Assembly (NCBI RefSeq): GCF_040645615.1 | Contig: NZ_JBEYYO010000010.1 | Location: forward strand, 1-64,000 | Origin: Glycomyces sp040645615 | Lineage (GTDB): Bacteria > Actinomycetota > Actinomycetes > Mycobacteriales > Micromonosporaceae | Length of the DNA stretch: 64,000 bases | Direction of reading: 5' to 3' | Part shown: one piece after another, positions 50,724 through 58,871 of the stretch | How the letters are laid out: the number at the start of each line of letters is the position of its first letter | Numbering within the stretch: the stretch's first letter is position 1 | Notes under the pieces: generated by a model | Told to the model about the DNA's origin: nothing | What the model saw: the letters and a program-made list of their open reading frames with translations, nothing else | Databases searched by the model: none | Translations under genes and position numbers: made by a program

Positions 50724-52301
50724 CTAGTGCTTGCCCGAGTCGATCTCGTCGCGGCGGCCGGATTCCTCCGGCTCCTCGATCGACTTGAAGAAGCCCTTGT
50801 CGGCCGGCTCCAGAGCCCCGATGCGGTTCATCTTCTTCGGGACCACCCAGCCGTTGTACTCCAGCTCGGTGTGGCCGTGCTCGTCGGGCTCGGCGAGCGG
50901 CTGGTGCACCTCGTAGAAGCGCCCGTCCGGGTCCCTCATCAGGATGCCCGTCTCCAGGCCGTGCGCGAGCACCTCGCGGTCGTGCTGCTGGAGGCCCAGG
51001 CAGATCCGGTACGTCACGTAGTACGCGATGATCGGCAAGACCACGATCAGGATGCGGCCGGCCCAGGTCATCGCGTTCAGGCTGATCTGGAACTTCTCGG
51101 CGAACACGTCGTTGCCACCGGAGATCACGCCGATGATCCAGAAGACCACGACCATGACGCCCAGGCTGGTTCGGCCGGCGTTGTCACGCGGACGCTGGAG
51201 CAGGTTGTGGTGCCCGCGGTCCTTGGTGAACCGCCGTTCCAGCGCCGGGTACAGCAGCGGCAGCAGGACCGACAGGCCCATGCCCGCGATCGCCGGCCAG
51301 AACACGGCCGGGAGCGTGAAGTACGGCGGAACTCTGAACTCCCACGCCGGGAACAGGCGGATGAGGCCGTCCAGGTACATGACGTAGAAGTCCGGCTGCG
51401 AGGCCGACGAGACCACCGCGACGTCGTAGGGCCCGAAGAGCCAGATCGGGTTGATCTGGAACAGGCCCGCCATCGCCCCGATGACGCCCCAGATGAACAG
51501 CATGAAGCCGACCTGCTTCATGATGTAGTTCGGGAACATCCGGTAGCCGACCACGTTGTGCTCGGTGCGGCCCGGTCCGGGCCACTGCGTGTGCTTCTGC
51601 GCGAACACCAGGCCCACGTGGACCACGATGAGCCCCAAGAGGATCAGCGGGAACACGAACACGTGGATGATGTAGATCATCGAGATCACCGAGGTGCCGG
51701 GGAACTGGCCCCCGAACAGCGCGGCCGAGGCCCACGGGCCGATGAACGGCACCGAGGCGGTCATGCCCTCCATGATGCGAAGGCCGGTGCCCGACAGGCC
51801 GTCGTCGGGAAGCGAGTAGCCGAAGAAGCCCTCGAAGAAGCCGACCCAGAACAGTAGGATGCCGATCATCCAGTTCGTCTCGCGCGGCGCGCGGAACGCG
51901 CCGGTGAAGAAGATCCGGAGCATGTGGACCAGGATCGAGGCCATGAACAGCAGCGTGGCCCAGTGGTGCATCTGGCGCATGAACAGGCCGCCGCGCACCT
52001 CGAACGAGATGTCCAGGGCCGAGGCGTAGGCCTGCGTCATCTCCACGCCCTGCAACGGGACGTACGCGCCGTTGTAGGTCACGTGGACCATCGAGGGCTC
52101 GAAGAACAGCGCCAGGAACGTGCCCGAGAGCAGCAGCAGGATGAACGAGAACATCGCGATCTCGCCCAGCAGGAACGACCAGTGGTCCGGGAAGACCTTG
52201 TTCATCAGCACCCGGGCCGGGCCCGCGAGCTTGAAGCGGTCGTCGAGTTCGCCGCCTGCCTTGGTCAGCAGGCTGTCGCTAGTGCCTTTGCGGCGTTTCA
52301 C
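50724..52301 (-). CDS. qcrB: Cytochrome bc1 complex cytochrome b subunit
   Basis: A 525-residue membrane subunit of the actinobacterial bcc complex, which oxidises menaquinol and passes electrons via QcrC to the aa3 oxidase. Haem-ligand histidines sit in MRQMHHWATLLF and ILVHMLR and in the FVFPLILLGLIVVHVGL helix. The Qo-site region is around GYSLPDDGLSGTGLR. A long actinobacterial C-terminal extension is present. The GTG start at 52301 overlaps the qcrA stop (GTGA). It is last in qcrC-qcrA-qcrB. Confidence 0.97.
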   Translation of the reverse strand: MKRRKGTSDSLLTKAGGELDDRFKLAGPARVLMNKVFPDHWSFLLGEIAMFSFILLLLSGTFLALFFEPSMVHVTYNGAYVPLQGVEMTQAYASALDISFEVRGGLFMRQMHHWATLLFMASILVHMLRIFFTGAFRAPRETNWMIGILLFWVGFFEGFFGYSLPDDGLSGTGLRIMEGMTASVPFIGPWASAALFGGQFPGTSVISMIYIIHVFVFPLILLGLIVVHVGLVFAQKHTQWPGPGRTEHNVVGYRMFPNYIMKQVGFMLFIWGVIGAMAGLFQINPIWLFGPYDVAVVSSASQPDFYVMYLDGLIRLFPAWEFRVPPYFTLPAVFWPAIAGMGLSVLLPLLYPALERRFTKDRGHHNLLQRPRDNAGRTSLGVMVVVFWIIGVISGGNDVFAEKFQISLNAMTWAGRILIVVLPIIAYYVTYRICLGLQQHDREVLAHGLETGILMRDPDGRFYEVHQPLAEPDEHGHTELEYNGWVVPKKMNRIGALEPADKGFFKSIEEPEESGRRDEIDSGKH

Positions 52302-53416
52302 TTCTCATCCTCCTCGGGGAGGGACGGGCGGTTCCAGAACGCCGGGCCCGGAGGCACCAGGAAGTCCGAAGTGGCGATGAAGTAGCCCTCTTCGTCGACG
52401 TCGAGCGGCAGGATCGGCAGGTGCCGGGTCGCCGGGCCGAAGACGGGGGCCGCGTTGTCCACCACGTTGAACTGCGACTGGTGGCACGGGCACAGCAGGC
52501 GCTGGGTCTGCTGCTCGTAGAGGCTGGCCGGGCAGCCGACGTGAGTGCAGATCTTCGAGTAGGCCACGAAGTTGCCCCACAGGGCGTCGACTTCCTGGTA
52601 CATCGGGTACAGGTTCTCGTGCAGCGTGGCCGCGTCCGACTCGCGGAGCCGGATGAGCAGGACCGGCGCGGTCGGGAACTCGTTGCTGGCGCCGTGGTCG
52701 ATCGCCGGGAAGGCCGTGATCTGACCGCCGGCCGAGATCATGTCGGGGCGCACCAGGGCGCCGTCCTTCATCATCAGGCGGATCGGCTTGCCGTCGTTGT
52801 ACCGCTCGGCGTTCCAGCCGGTCACGGTGTACATGTCGCCCGGGTCCTTGAGGAGCGCGCCCAGCGGCGCCACGGCGGCGAGGCCGAGCGGCGCGGCCGC
52901 GAGCAGCGCGGTCTTGACCAGGAACGGACGGCGACGCAGGCCCATGTCCTCCACCACGGTGTCCACCGTGGACTCGGCGATGCGCCGATCGTCGGGCTCG
53001 GAGCCGCCGTCGTGGCGGTCCTGGACGAGCTCCTCGATCGGGAGGAGCTTCTTGGCCCAGGTGAGGACCCCGACCGCGAAGAACAGGAGCGAGAAGCCGA
53101 GCGTGGTGCCCAGGATCGGGGTGTACCACGTCTCGGGGTCGCGCCAGGTCGCCAGGCCCTCGTACTCCCAGGGCCAGAAGATGTACGCCGCCACGAAAGC
53201 GAGCGCGAACAGACCCGAGAGCAGGAACAGACCCGAGACGATGCGCTCCATGCGCTTCTCGGCCTTGGTCCCCGGCTTGGCGAAGCGCGGTTCGTAGTGG
53301 ATGATCTCGATGTCGTCGCGGCGCAGGCCCTCTTTGTAGACCTCGAAGCGGGACAGCTTCGGGTCGCTCAGGTCCACGGGCTCGCCGCCTTGGGCACTGT
53401 CGTTGTGGGCACTCAC
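52298..53416 (-). CDS. qcrA: Cytochrome bc1 complex Rieske iron-sulfur subunit
   Basis: A 372-residue Rieske protein with three N-terminal membrane helices, the actinobacterial type. The 2Fe-2S ligands are in CTHVGC and CPCH. The twin-arginine-like RRRPFLVKTALLAAAPLG before the third helix fits the known combined Sec/Tat insertion. GTG 53416 overlaps the qcrC stop by four bases. Confidence 0.97.
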   Translation of the reverse strand: MSAHNDSAQGGEPVDLSDPKLSRFEVYKEGLRRDDIEIIHYEPRFAKPGTKAEKRMERIVSGLFLLSGLFALAFVAAYIFWPWEYEGLATWRDPETWYTPILGTTLGFSLLFFAVGVLTWAKKLLPIEELVQDRHDGGSEPDDRRIAESTVDTVVEDMGLRRRPFLVKTALLAAAPLGLAAVAPLGALLKDPGDMYTVTGWNAERYNDGKPIRLMMKDGALVRPDMISAGGQITAFPAIDHGASNEFPTAPVLLIRLRESDAATLHENLYPMYQEVDALWGNFVAYSKICTHVGCPASLYEQQTQRLLCPCHQSQFNVVDNAAPVFGPATRHLPILPLDVDEEGYFIATSDFLVPPGPAFWNRPSLPEEDEK

Positions 53417-54222
53417 GATTTACCTGCAATCCAGAGCGTGGTCAGCAGGAGCGCGGTCATGCCGACCAGGAAGATGGCCACGCCTTCGGTGGCCGGACCG
53501 AAACGTCCGAGGGTGAACACGCCGCCGCGGTCCTTGTCGTCGTTGACGATCCACTGGACGTAGGCGATGATGTCGGCCTTCTGCTCGGGGGTGAGCTCGT
53601 TGTCGGCGAACACCGGCATGTTCTGCGGGCCGGTGAGCATCGCCTGGTAGAGCTCCTCGTCGGTGACGCCTTCGAGGGTCGGGGCGTGTGCGCCCGAGGA
53701 GAGCGCGCCGCCGCCGCCGGCGTAGCCGTGGCAGGAGGAGCAGTTGACGCGGTAGAGCTCGCCGCCCTCGGCCACGTCGGCGTCGGCCACGAGGATCTCG
53801 AGGTCGTCGGGCACCGCGGCACCGCCGCCGAGGTACTCGATGTACGCGCCGAGCCACTCGGCCTCTTCCTCGGTGAACACCGGGTCGTCGAGGTAGGGGG
53901 CCTGGGCTCCCTGCGCGGCCATCGGCATGCGGCCGGTGTTGACCTGGAACTCGACCGCCGCCGAACCGACGCCGATGAGGCTCGGTCCGCGCCCTTCGAC
54001 GCCCTCGCCGTTGGCGCCGTGGCAGGAGATGCAGCTCGTGTCGTAGAGCTCCTGACCCTTGACGACCTCGGCGTCGATCGCGTTGGCCTCGGACTCCTGG
54101 GCGTAGAGGCTCGGCGAGAACACCGAGTAGAGCCCTCCGACGATGACCAGTGCGCCGGTGAACCTGGCGAGCGCGCCGAGGCGCTTGCGCCAGCCTCGGC
54201 GGCGTTTCGCTGATGCAGCCAC
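53413..54222 (-). CDS. qcrC: Cytochrome bc1 complex dihaem cytochrome c subunit
   Basis: A 269-residue dihaem c-type cytochrome. An N-terminal membrane anchor is followed by two haem sites CISCH and CSSCH and a C-terminal membrane helix (GVAIFLVGMTALLLTTLWIAG). It hands electrons directly to the aa3 oxidase, since these bacteria lack soluble cytochrome c. The GTG start at 54222 has AGGTGAGG about nine bases upstream; the longer frame to 54318 is rejected for lack of a site and its Pro/Arg composition. Confidence 0.95.
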   Translation of the reverse strand: MAASAKRRRGWRKRLGALARFTGALVIVGGLYSVFSPSLYAQESEANAIDAEVVKGQELYDTSCISCHGANGEGVEGRGPSLIGVGSAAVEFQVNTGRMPMAAQGAQAPYLDDPVFTEEEAEWLGAYIEYLGGGAAVPDDLEILVADADVAEGGELYRVNCSSCHGYAGGGGALSSGAHAPTLEGVTDEELYQAMLTGPQNMPVFADNELTPEQKADIIAYVQWIVNDDKDRGGVFTLGRFGPATEGVAIFLVGMTALLLTTLWIAGKS

Positions 54223-54411
54223 GGTTGTTGCCTCACCTTTATCTAGCTGTCGGACCGGGCCGGACCCTGTTCGGTCCCTGCCCGGCCGGCGGCCGCCACC
54301 GGGCGGCGGCCGTCGCATTTCTCGGATGGAGCCTCGGCGCGGGGCCGGGGCCGGGTTCGACCTCGGTCGCGGGCGGGTCCGGTGGGACGCGCCGAGCGGC
54401 CGAGGCGGTTG

Positions 54412-55026
54412 TCAGTACTGGGCCATCGGAAGGAAGTAGATCACGGCGAACAGCGCGATCCAGACGACGTCGACGAAGTGCCAGTAGTAGGACACCACGA
54501 TGGACGCGGTGGCCTGAGCGGGGTTGAAGCGTCCCATCGTCGAACGGATCAGGTAGATGATGAACGCCACCAGGCCGCCGGTCACGTGGAGACCGTGGAA
54601 ACCGGTGGTCAGGTAGAACATCGTCCAATAGCCGTCGGTCGAGATCGCGAATCCTTCGCCGACCAGGTTCCGATACTCGTTCACCTGGCCGAGCATGAAG
54701 ATCAGACCCATGATGAAGGTGATCGCGAACCACAGTCGCAGCTTGTGCACGTCACCGCGCTCGGCGGCGAACACCCCGAGCTGGCAGGTGACCGACGAGG
54801 CCACGAGGATCACCGTGAAGACCAGCGCGTAGGGGATCTCGAGGTGGTGGTAGCCCTCCTCGAAGATCGCCGGCGCGGAGGCCTGGATCGAGAAGTACAT
54901 CGCGAACAGGCCCGCAAAGAACATCAGTTCGCTGCTCAACCACACGATGGTGCCGACACTGACGACATTGGGCCGCGTCAGTGAGTGGATTCGGCTGGGG
55001 TCGATAGTTGCTTCGGCGGCAGTCAC
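54412..55026 (-). CDS. ctaE: Cytochrome c oxidase subunit III
   Basis: A 204-residue subunit III of the aa3-type oxidase with five membrane helices. Typical phrases are GTIVWLSSELMFFAGLFAMYF, FYLTTGFHGLHVTGG and YYWHFVDVVWIALF. GTG 55026 is chosen because a TAATAAT -10 sits six bases upstream (55033-55039), so the transcript is probably leaderless; GTG 55032 is the alternative. It lies 189 bases before qcrC in the same direction, the order found in other actinobacteria. Confidence 0.95.
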   Translation of the reverse strand: MTAAEATIDPSRIHSLTRPNVVSVGTIVWLSSELMFFAGLFAMYFSIQASAPAIFEEGYHHLEIPYALVFTVILVASSVTCQLGVFAAERGDVHKLRLWFAITFIMGLIFMLGQVNEYRNLVGEGFAISTDGYWTMFYLTTGFHGLHVTGGLVAFIIYLIRSTMGRFNPAQATASIVVSYYWHFVDVVWIALFAVIYFLPMAQY

Positions 55027-55032
55027 GCGCAC

Positions 55033-55039
55033 ATTATTA
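55033..55039 (-). promoter_or_regulatory. -10 element of ctaE, leaderless transcript
   Basis: TAATAAT on the minus strand ends six bases before GTG 55026, the spacing at which transcription would begin at the start codon itself. The -35 is unclear. Confidence 0.6.
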
Positions 55040-55224
55040 CGTTCCGTTGGGCCCAAGCTGTGCATGGGGTGTGTTTTTCGCGCGTGTCGCGCGGCGGTAG
55101 GCTCACCGACTCCTCCCATCGTGTTCCCAGGTCATGCCGGGTTCGGCCTATGTAGGCGGTCGTCGGGGCGGAAGTGGGCGCTCCGGTCTTCCCATTTCGG
55201 TGTGGCCGGTTTAATATGCGAGGC

Positions 55225-55650
55225 GTGAGTACCTCAACGTCGCAGTTCTCGGTTCTGCTTTACAGCCATCGACCCGCCGTCATCGAACAGATGCGCTCTG
55301 CGATCGGCGAGGAGCCGGTCGAGGGGATCAGCATCGAGTACGCGGTCGCCGGAGCGTACGACGAGGCGGTGTCCCTCATCGACAAGTACGAGATCGACCT
55401 CGTGCTGCTCGACGGGGAGGCGCAGCCCGCCGGAGGCCTGGGCATCGCGCGCCAACTCCGCGACGAATTCGACGAGCCGCCGACGCTGGCCGTGGTGGTC
55501 GCGCGGGCCGCGGACCGCTGGCTGGCGGCGTGGTCGCGGGCCGACGCGGTGCTGATGCACCCGCTCAACCCGGTGACCACGGGCCAGACGGTAGTAGACT
55601 TGCTGGTCAGCCGCGCAGAAGGCGCGGCGCCGGCGCAGCGCGCCGCCTGA
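55225..55650 (+). CDS. Receiver-like (CheY-fold) protein without output domain
   Basis: A 141-residue protein with a response-regulator receiver pattern: VLLYSHRP at strand 1 and an aspartate in LVLLDGEAQPAGGLGIA at strand 3. The strand-5 lysine (K-P) is replaced by DAVLMHPLNP, so classical phosphorylation is doubtful. There is no DNA-binding domain. TAATAT (55212-55217) ends seven bases before GTG 55225, suggesting a leaderless mRNA. It lies 22 bases before trpD and is probably co-transcribed with it. The function is unknown. Confidence 0.75.
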   Translation: MSTSTSQFSVLLYSHRPAVIEQMRSAIGEEPVEGISIEYAVAGAYDEAVSLIDKYEIDLVLLDGEAQPAGGLGIARQLRDEFDEPPTLAVVVARAADRWLAAWSRADAVLMHPLNPVTTGQTVVDLLVSRAEGAAPAQRAA

Positions 55651-55672
55651 CCTTCCTCCCTTTGGAGTGCTC

Positions 55673-56734
55673 ATGTCGAATGCGACCTGGCCTGATGTCC
55701 TCGCGCGGCTTTCTAGCGGCGGCCATCTCGACGAGGCCAGCGCCGACTGGGCGATGGCCGAGATCATGGCGGGCAATGCCGATCCGGCCCAACTCGCGGC
55801 GTTCGCGGTGCTGCTGCGCTCAAAGGGTGAGACGCCAGAGGAGATAGGTGCGATCGCGGGCCGGATGCTCGCCGAGACCACTCGTCTGGACCTGTCTGAC
55901 CTGGGCGTGGCGGTGGACATCGTCGGCACCGGGGGCGACGGCTCGAACTCGGTGAACATCTCGACGATGGCGGCGGTCGTGGTCGCGGCCGCGGGTGTGC
56001 CGGTCATCAAGCACGGCAACCGGTCGGCGTCGTCGACGGTGGGTTCCGCGGACCTGCTCGAAGCGCTCGGGGTGGACCTGGAGGCGTCGGCCGAGCGGGT
56101 CGAGGCCTCGGTCCGCGAGATCGGGATCGGCTTCTGCTTCGCGCGCACGTTCCACCCGGGCATGCGCCACGCCGGTCCGGTCCGGGCGGCGCTGGGCATC
56201 CCCACGGTGTTCAACCTCCTTGGCCCCCTGACGAACCCGGGCCAGCCCGCGGCGGGCCTGATCGGCTGCGCGGACCCGGTGAAGGCGCCTTTGATGGCGC
56301 AGGTGTTCGCGGCGCGGGGCGCTTCGGTGTTCGTGGTCCGCGGCGACGACGGCCTGGACGAGATCTCGACGTCGGCCACGACGTCGGAATGGATCGCCTC
56401 GGGCGGCCGGGTCTCGCAGGGCACGATCAACAGCACCGAGTTCGGGCTGATGAAGGCCGGTCCCGAGGCGCTCAAAGGCGGCGACATCGAGTTCAACACG
56501 AACGTCGCGCGCCAGGTCTTCGCGGGCGAGACCGGTGCGGCTCGCGATGCGGTGCTGCTGAACGCGGCGGCGGCATTGGCTTCTCGTCAGGGCCTGATCG
56601 ACGGCGTGGACCTCCACGACGAAAAGATCCGCCGAGACCTGCTGATCCGAAACCTGGAACTCGCGGCGAAGGCGGTCGACGGCGGTGCGGCGACGGCGCT
56701 GGTCGAGCGCTGGGCGGCGTTCAGCAAGCAGTAG
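55673..56734 (+). CDS. trpD: Anthranilate phosphoribosyltransferase
   Basis: A 353-residue enzyme of tryptophan synthesis that joins anthranilate to PRPP. The PRPP/Mg site DIVGTGGDGSNSVNIST and the anthranilate loop KHGNRSASS are intact, as is the later GDDGLDE metal motif. ATG 55673 has TTTGGAG seven bases upstream. It is divergent from the ctaE-qcr genes, as in mycobacteria (Rv2192c region). It ends at a 16-bp hairpin. Confidence 0.96.
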   Translation: MSNATWPDVLARLSSGGHLDEASADWAMAEIMAGNADPAQLAAFAVLLRSKGETPEEIGAIAGRMLAETTRLDLSDLGVAVDIVGTGGDGSNSVNISTMAAVVVAAAGVPVIKHGNRSASSTVGSADLLEALGVDLEASAERVEASVREIGIGFCFARTFHPGMRHAGPVRAALGIPTVFNLLGPLTNPGQPAAGLIGCADPVKAPLMAQVFAARGASVFVVRGDDGLDEISTSATTSEWIASGGRVSQGTINSTEFGLMKAGPEALKGGDIEFNTNVARQVFAGETGAARDAVLLNAAAALASRQGLIDGVDLHDEKIRRDLLIRNLELAAKAVDGGAATALVERWAAFSKQ

Positions 56735-56742
56735 AAGACGAA

Positions 56743-56781
56743 CGAGAGGGGCGAAGCGTCGATAGCGCTTCGCCCCTCTCG
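56743..56781 (+). terminator. Terminator of trpD
   Basis: A perfect 16-bp stem (CGAGAGGGGCGAAGCG and its complement) nine bases after the trpD stop. Confidence 0.85.
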
Positions 56782-56830
56782 GCGTTCACGGGCGCAGGTG
56801 GCCGAGTGCGCGGACGGGCGCCTCTTTCGT

Positions 56831-57130
56831 CTCACCGCCTCGGCCGAGTCCACGCCCCGGCCCGCCACGGCCCGGACCGGCCGCCGAACGGAAGCGGGGC
56901 GGCGAGCGCCTTGCGCCTGCTGCCCCGCATCCGGCTCACCGCCTCAGCCACGTCCAAGCCACGGCCCGCCACGGCCGCAAAGCGACCGCGCGCCACTCAG
57001 CGCCGCTCCTGACCGCCGCTTCGCCCGCACCCCGCCCCGCCCCACGCGGCCCGTCCCCGCCCGGCCCGGCCCGGCCGCCGAACGACTGCGGGGCGGCGGG
57101 CGCAAAGCGCCTGCCGTCCCGCTTCCGTTC
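56831..57130. repeat. Duplicated hairpin elements between trpD and the zinc-ribbon gene
   Basis: There is no gene here. Segment A (56831-56873) recurs at 56935-56977 and segment B (56877-56928) at 57070-57121, each with few differences. Each B copy folds into a long GC hairpin (GAACG..GCGGGGCGGC..GCC..GCCCCGC). The copy nearest 57134 can serve as the minus-strand terminator of the zinc-ribbon gene. Confidence 0.65.
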
Positions 57131-57133
57131 GGG

Positions 57134-57916
57134 CTATTGGTACTTCTTGAGTTCGTCCTCGGAGGCGAGCGTGGTCGGCTTCGACTGCGGGAGTTCGGTT
57201 CTGATGAGGACGCAGCCGCATTCTTCGCAGCGCAGGACCTCGTCGATGGGGGCGGACTTGATGGGGATCATGTCGGCTGGGGACTTTTCGATGCGGCAGG
57301 AGCCGCAGCGGCGGCCGACGAGTTCGGCGGCGGCTATCGGTTGCTTGGCGTGGATGCGGTCGTAGAGCTCGACGAGGCGGTCGGGGATGTTGATGGCGAG
57401 GGCTTCGCGGGTGGAGGCGGCGTCGGCGGCCTCGGTGTCGATCGCCTCGAGGCTGCGGGTGCGCTCGGCTTCGGCGTCGGCGAGGACGGCGCGGGCCTGG
57501 TCGACCTGGCGGCGGGTCTCTTCGAGTTCGGCGTCGAGGGCTTCGCGGCGCTCCATGAGTTGGAGCTGGTCGTCTTCGAGGGTGCCTTGGCGGCGGGCGA
57601 GGGATTCGAGTTCGCTCTGGAGGCCTTCGAGTTCCTTCGCGGTGGCCGCGCCGGAGGCCATGCGGGTGCGGTCGGCGTCGGCGCGCTTGGTGACCAGCTC
57701 GACTTCGCGTTCGACGCGTTCGATGTCGCGGTCGAGGTCGGCGAGGTCGCCCGAGAGGTTCGCGGCCTTGTCGGCCAGGGCGCTCAGGCGCTGGCCGGCG
57801 GCGGCGAAGGCCGGGTCGTCGTCGAGCTTGCGGCGGCGCTGGTCCAGCTGGGTGAGCTGGGTGTCCACCGCCTGGAGTTCGAGCAGTCGACGCTGATCGA
57901 AAAGGTCGGCTTTCAA
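57134..57916 (-). CDS. Coiled-coil zinc-ribbon protein (zf-RING_7/C4-type)
   Basis: A 260-residue protein with a long antiparallel coiled coil (about 1-165) and a C-terminal four-cysteine zinc ribbon (CGSC and CEEC). It is the actinobacterial counterpart of Rv2229c and of the HP0958-like family, thought to bind nucleic acids. A TTG start at 57916 follows the Nif3-like stop by one base, with GGGGTGA seven bases upstream. It is the second gene of a conserved pair. Confidence 0.9.
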   Translation of the reverse strand: MKADLFDQRRLLELQAVDTQLTQLDQRRRKLDDDPAFAAAGQRLSALADKAANLSGDLADLDRDIERVEREVELVTKRADADRTRMASGAATAKELEGLQSELESLARRQGTLEDDQLQLMERREALDAELEETRRQVDQARAVLADAEAERTRSLEAIDTEAADAASTREALAINIPDRLVELYDRIHAKQPIAAAELVGRRCGSCRIEKSPADMIPIKSAPIDEVLRCEECGCVLIRTELPQSKPTTLASEDELKKYQ

Positions 57917-57917
57917 C

Positions 57918-58742
57918 TCAGTTCACCCCGGATTTCTGGTGGATGGTCCACGGATCGGTGTCGATGTCGGAGACGATCACGTCCTCGACCAGACGAGACA
58001 GTTGCTCCGCAACAGTATCGAGCCACGGTCGCTCGGTGGCCCAGTGGGCGGCGTCGATGAGGGCCGGGCCGCTCTGGGCCAGGACCTCGCTGGCGGGGTG
58101 GTGGCGGAGGTCGGCGGTCAGATACGCGTTCGCGCCCGCGGCGGCCGCGTCGGCGAGGTAGGAGTCCCCCGCGCCGCCGCAGACCGCGACGGTGCTGACG
58201 AGCCGTTCAGGGTCGCCCGCGGCCCGCACGCCCCACACGGTGGGCGGGAGCGCGGCCGCGGCGCGGGCGGTGAGGTCGGCGAGGGTCATCGGTTCTGGCA
58301 GGCGGCCGATGCGGCCGATCCCGCGGCCCGAGTCTTCGTGCTCGGCTCCGTCGAGGGGGCGCAGGGGCCGCAGGTCGACCAGGCCGAGGCGGTCGGCGAG
58401 GGCGTCGGAGACGCCCGGGCTGGCAACGTCGGCGTTGGTGTGGGCGACGTAGAGGGACATGCCGGATTCGATGAGGGTGTGGACGAGGTCGCCTTTGTAG
58501 TCGGCGGCCGGGTCGAGGCTGGAGACGCCGCGCAGGAGCAGCGGGTGGTGGGCCACGATGAGGTCGCAGTCGGCTTCGATCGCCTCGATCACGGTGGCGG
58601 GCACGACGTCCACGGCGCACAGGACGCGGCCGACCGAGTTGCCGCCCCGTCCGCAGACGAGGCCGACCCGGTCCCAGTCCTGGGCCCATCGCCTCGGGTA
58701 GAGGTCGTCGAGGGCGGCGGTGATCTCGCTCAACGTGCGCAT
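57918..58742 (-). CDS. Nif3-like dinuclear metal-centre protein (DUF34)
   Basis: A 274-residue NIF3/DUF34 protein. The metal-binding pattern HHPLL (LIVAHHPLLLRG), HTNADVA and the late DAAHWATE fits the family. It is often annotated as GTP cyclohydrolase I type 2, but a true function is not established. ATG 58742 lacks a good ribosome site; TAGACT just upstream suggests a leaderless mRNA. Confidence 0.9.
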   Translation of the reverse strand: MRTLSEITAALDDLYPRRWAQDWDRVGLVCGRGGNSVGRVLCAVDVVPATVIEAIEADCDLIVAHHPLLLRGVSSLDPAADYKGDLVHTLIESGMSLYVAHTNADVASPGVSDALADRLGLVDLRPLRPLDGAEHEDSGRGIGRIGRLPEPMTLADLTARAAAALPPTVWGVRAAGDPERLVSTVAVCGGAGDSYLADAAAAGANAYLTADLRHHPASEVLAQSGPALIDAAHWATERPWLDTVAEQLSRLVEDVIVSDIDTDPWTIHQKSGVN

Positions 58743-58784
58743 CCCTGGAGTCTATTGACGCCCCGCTCCGGACGGGGGGCGGGC

Positions 58785-58861
58785 GGTGCCCGGAGCCTGA
58801 GCAGCGGCGGCTCCGGGCACCTCGTGCGGGCGGGGCGGGCTCCCGTGCCGCGGAGCCCGCC
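58785..58861 (-). terminator. Two tandem hairpins after the XRE regulator gene
   Basis: Stem 1 is GGTGCCCGGAGCC (58785-58797) with GGCTCCGGGCACC (58809-58821). Stem 2 is GGCGGGCTCC (58834-58843) with GGAGCCCGCC (58852-58861). Both lie just past the minus-strand stop. Confidence 0.75.
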
Positions 58862-58871
58862 GCCCGCGGGT

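Noticed and set aside
54223..54318. N-terminal extension of qcrC
   Set aside because: Pro/Arg/Gly-rich, no ribosome site; GTG 54222 has one and gives the expected cytochrome c1 N-terminus.
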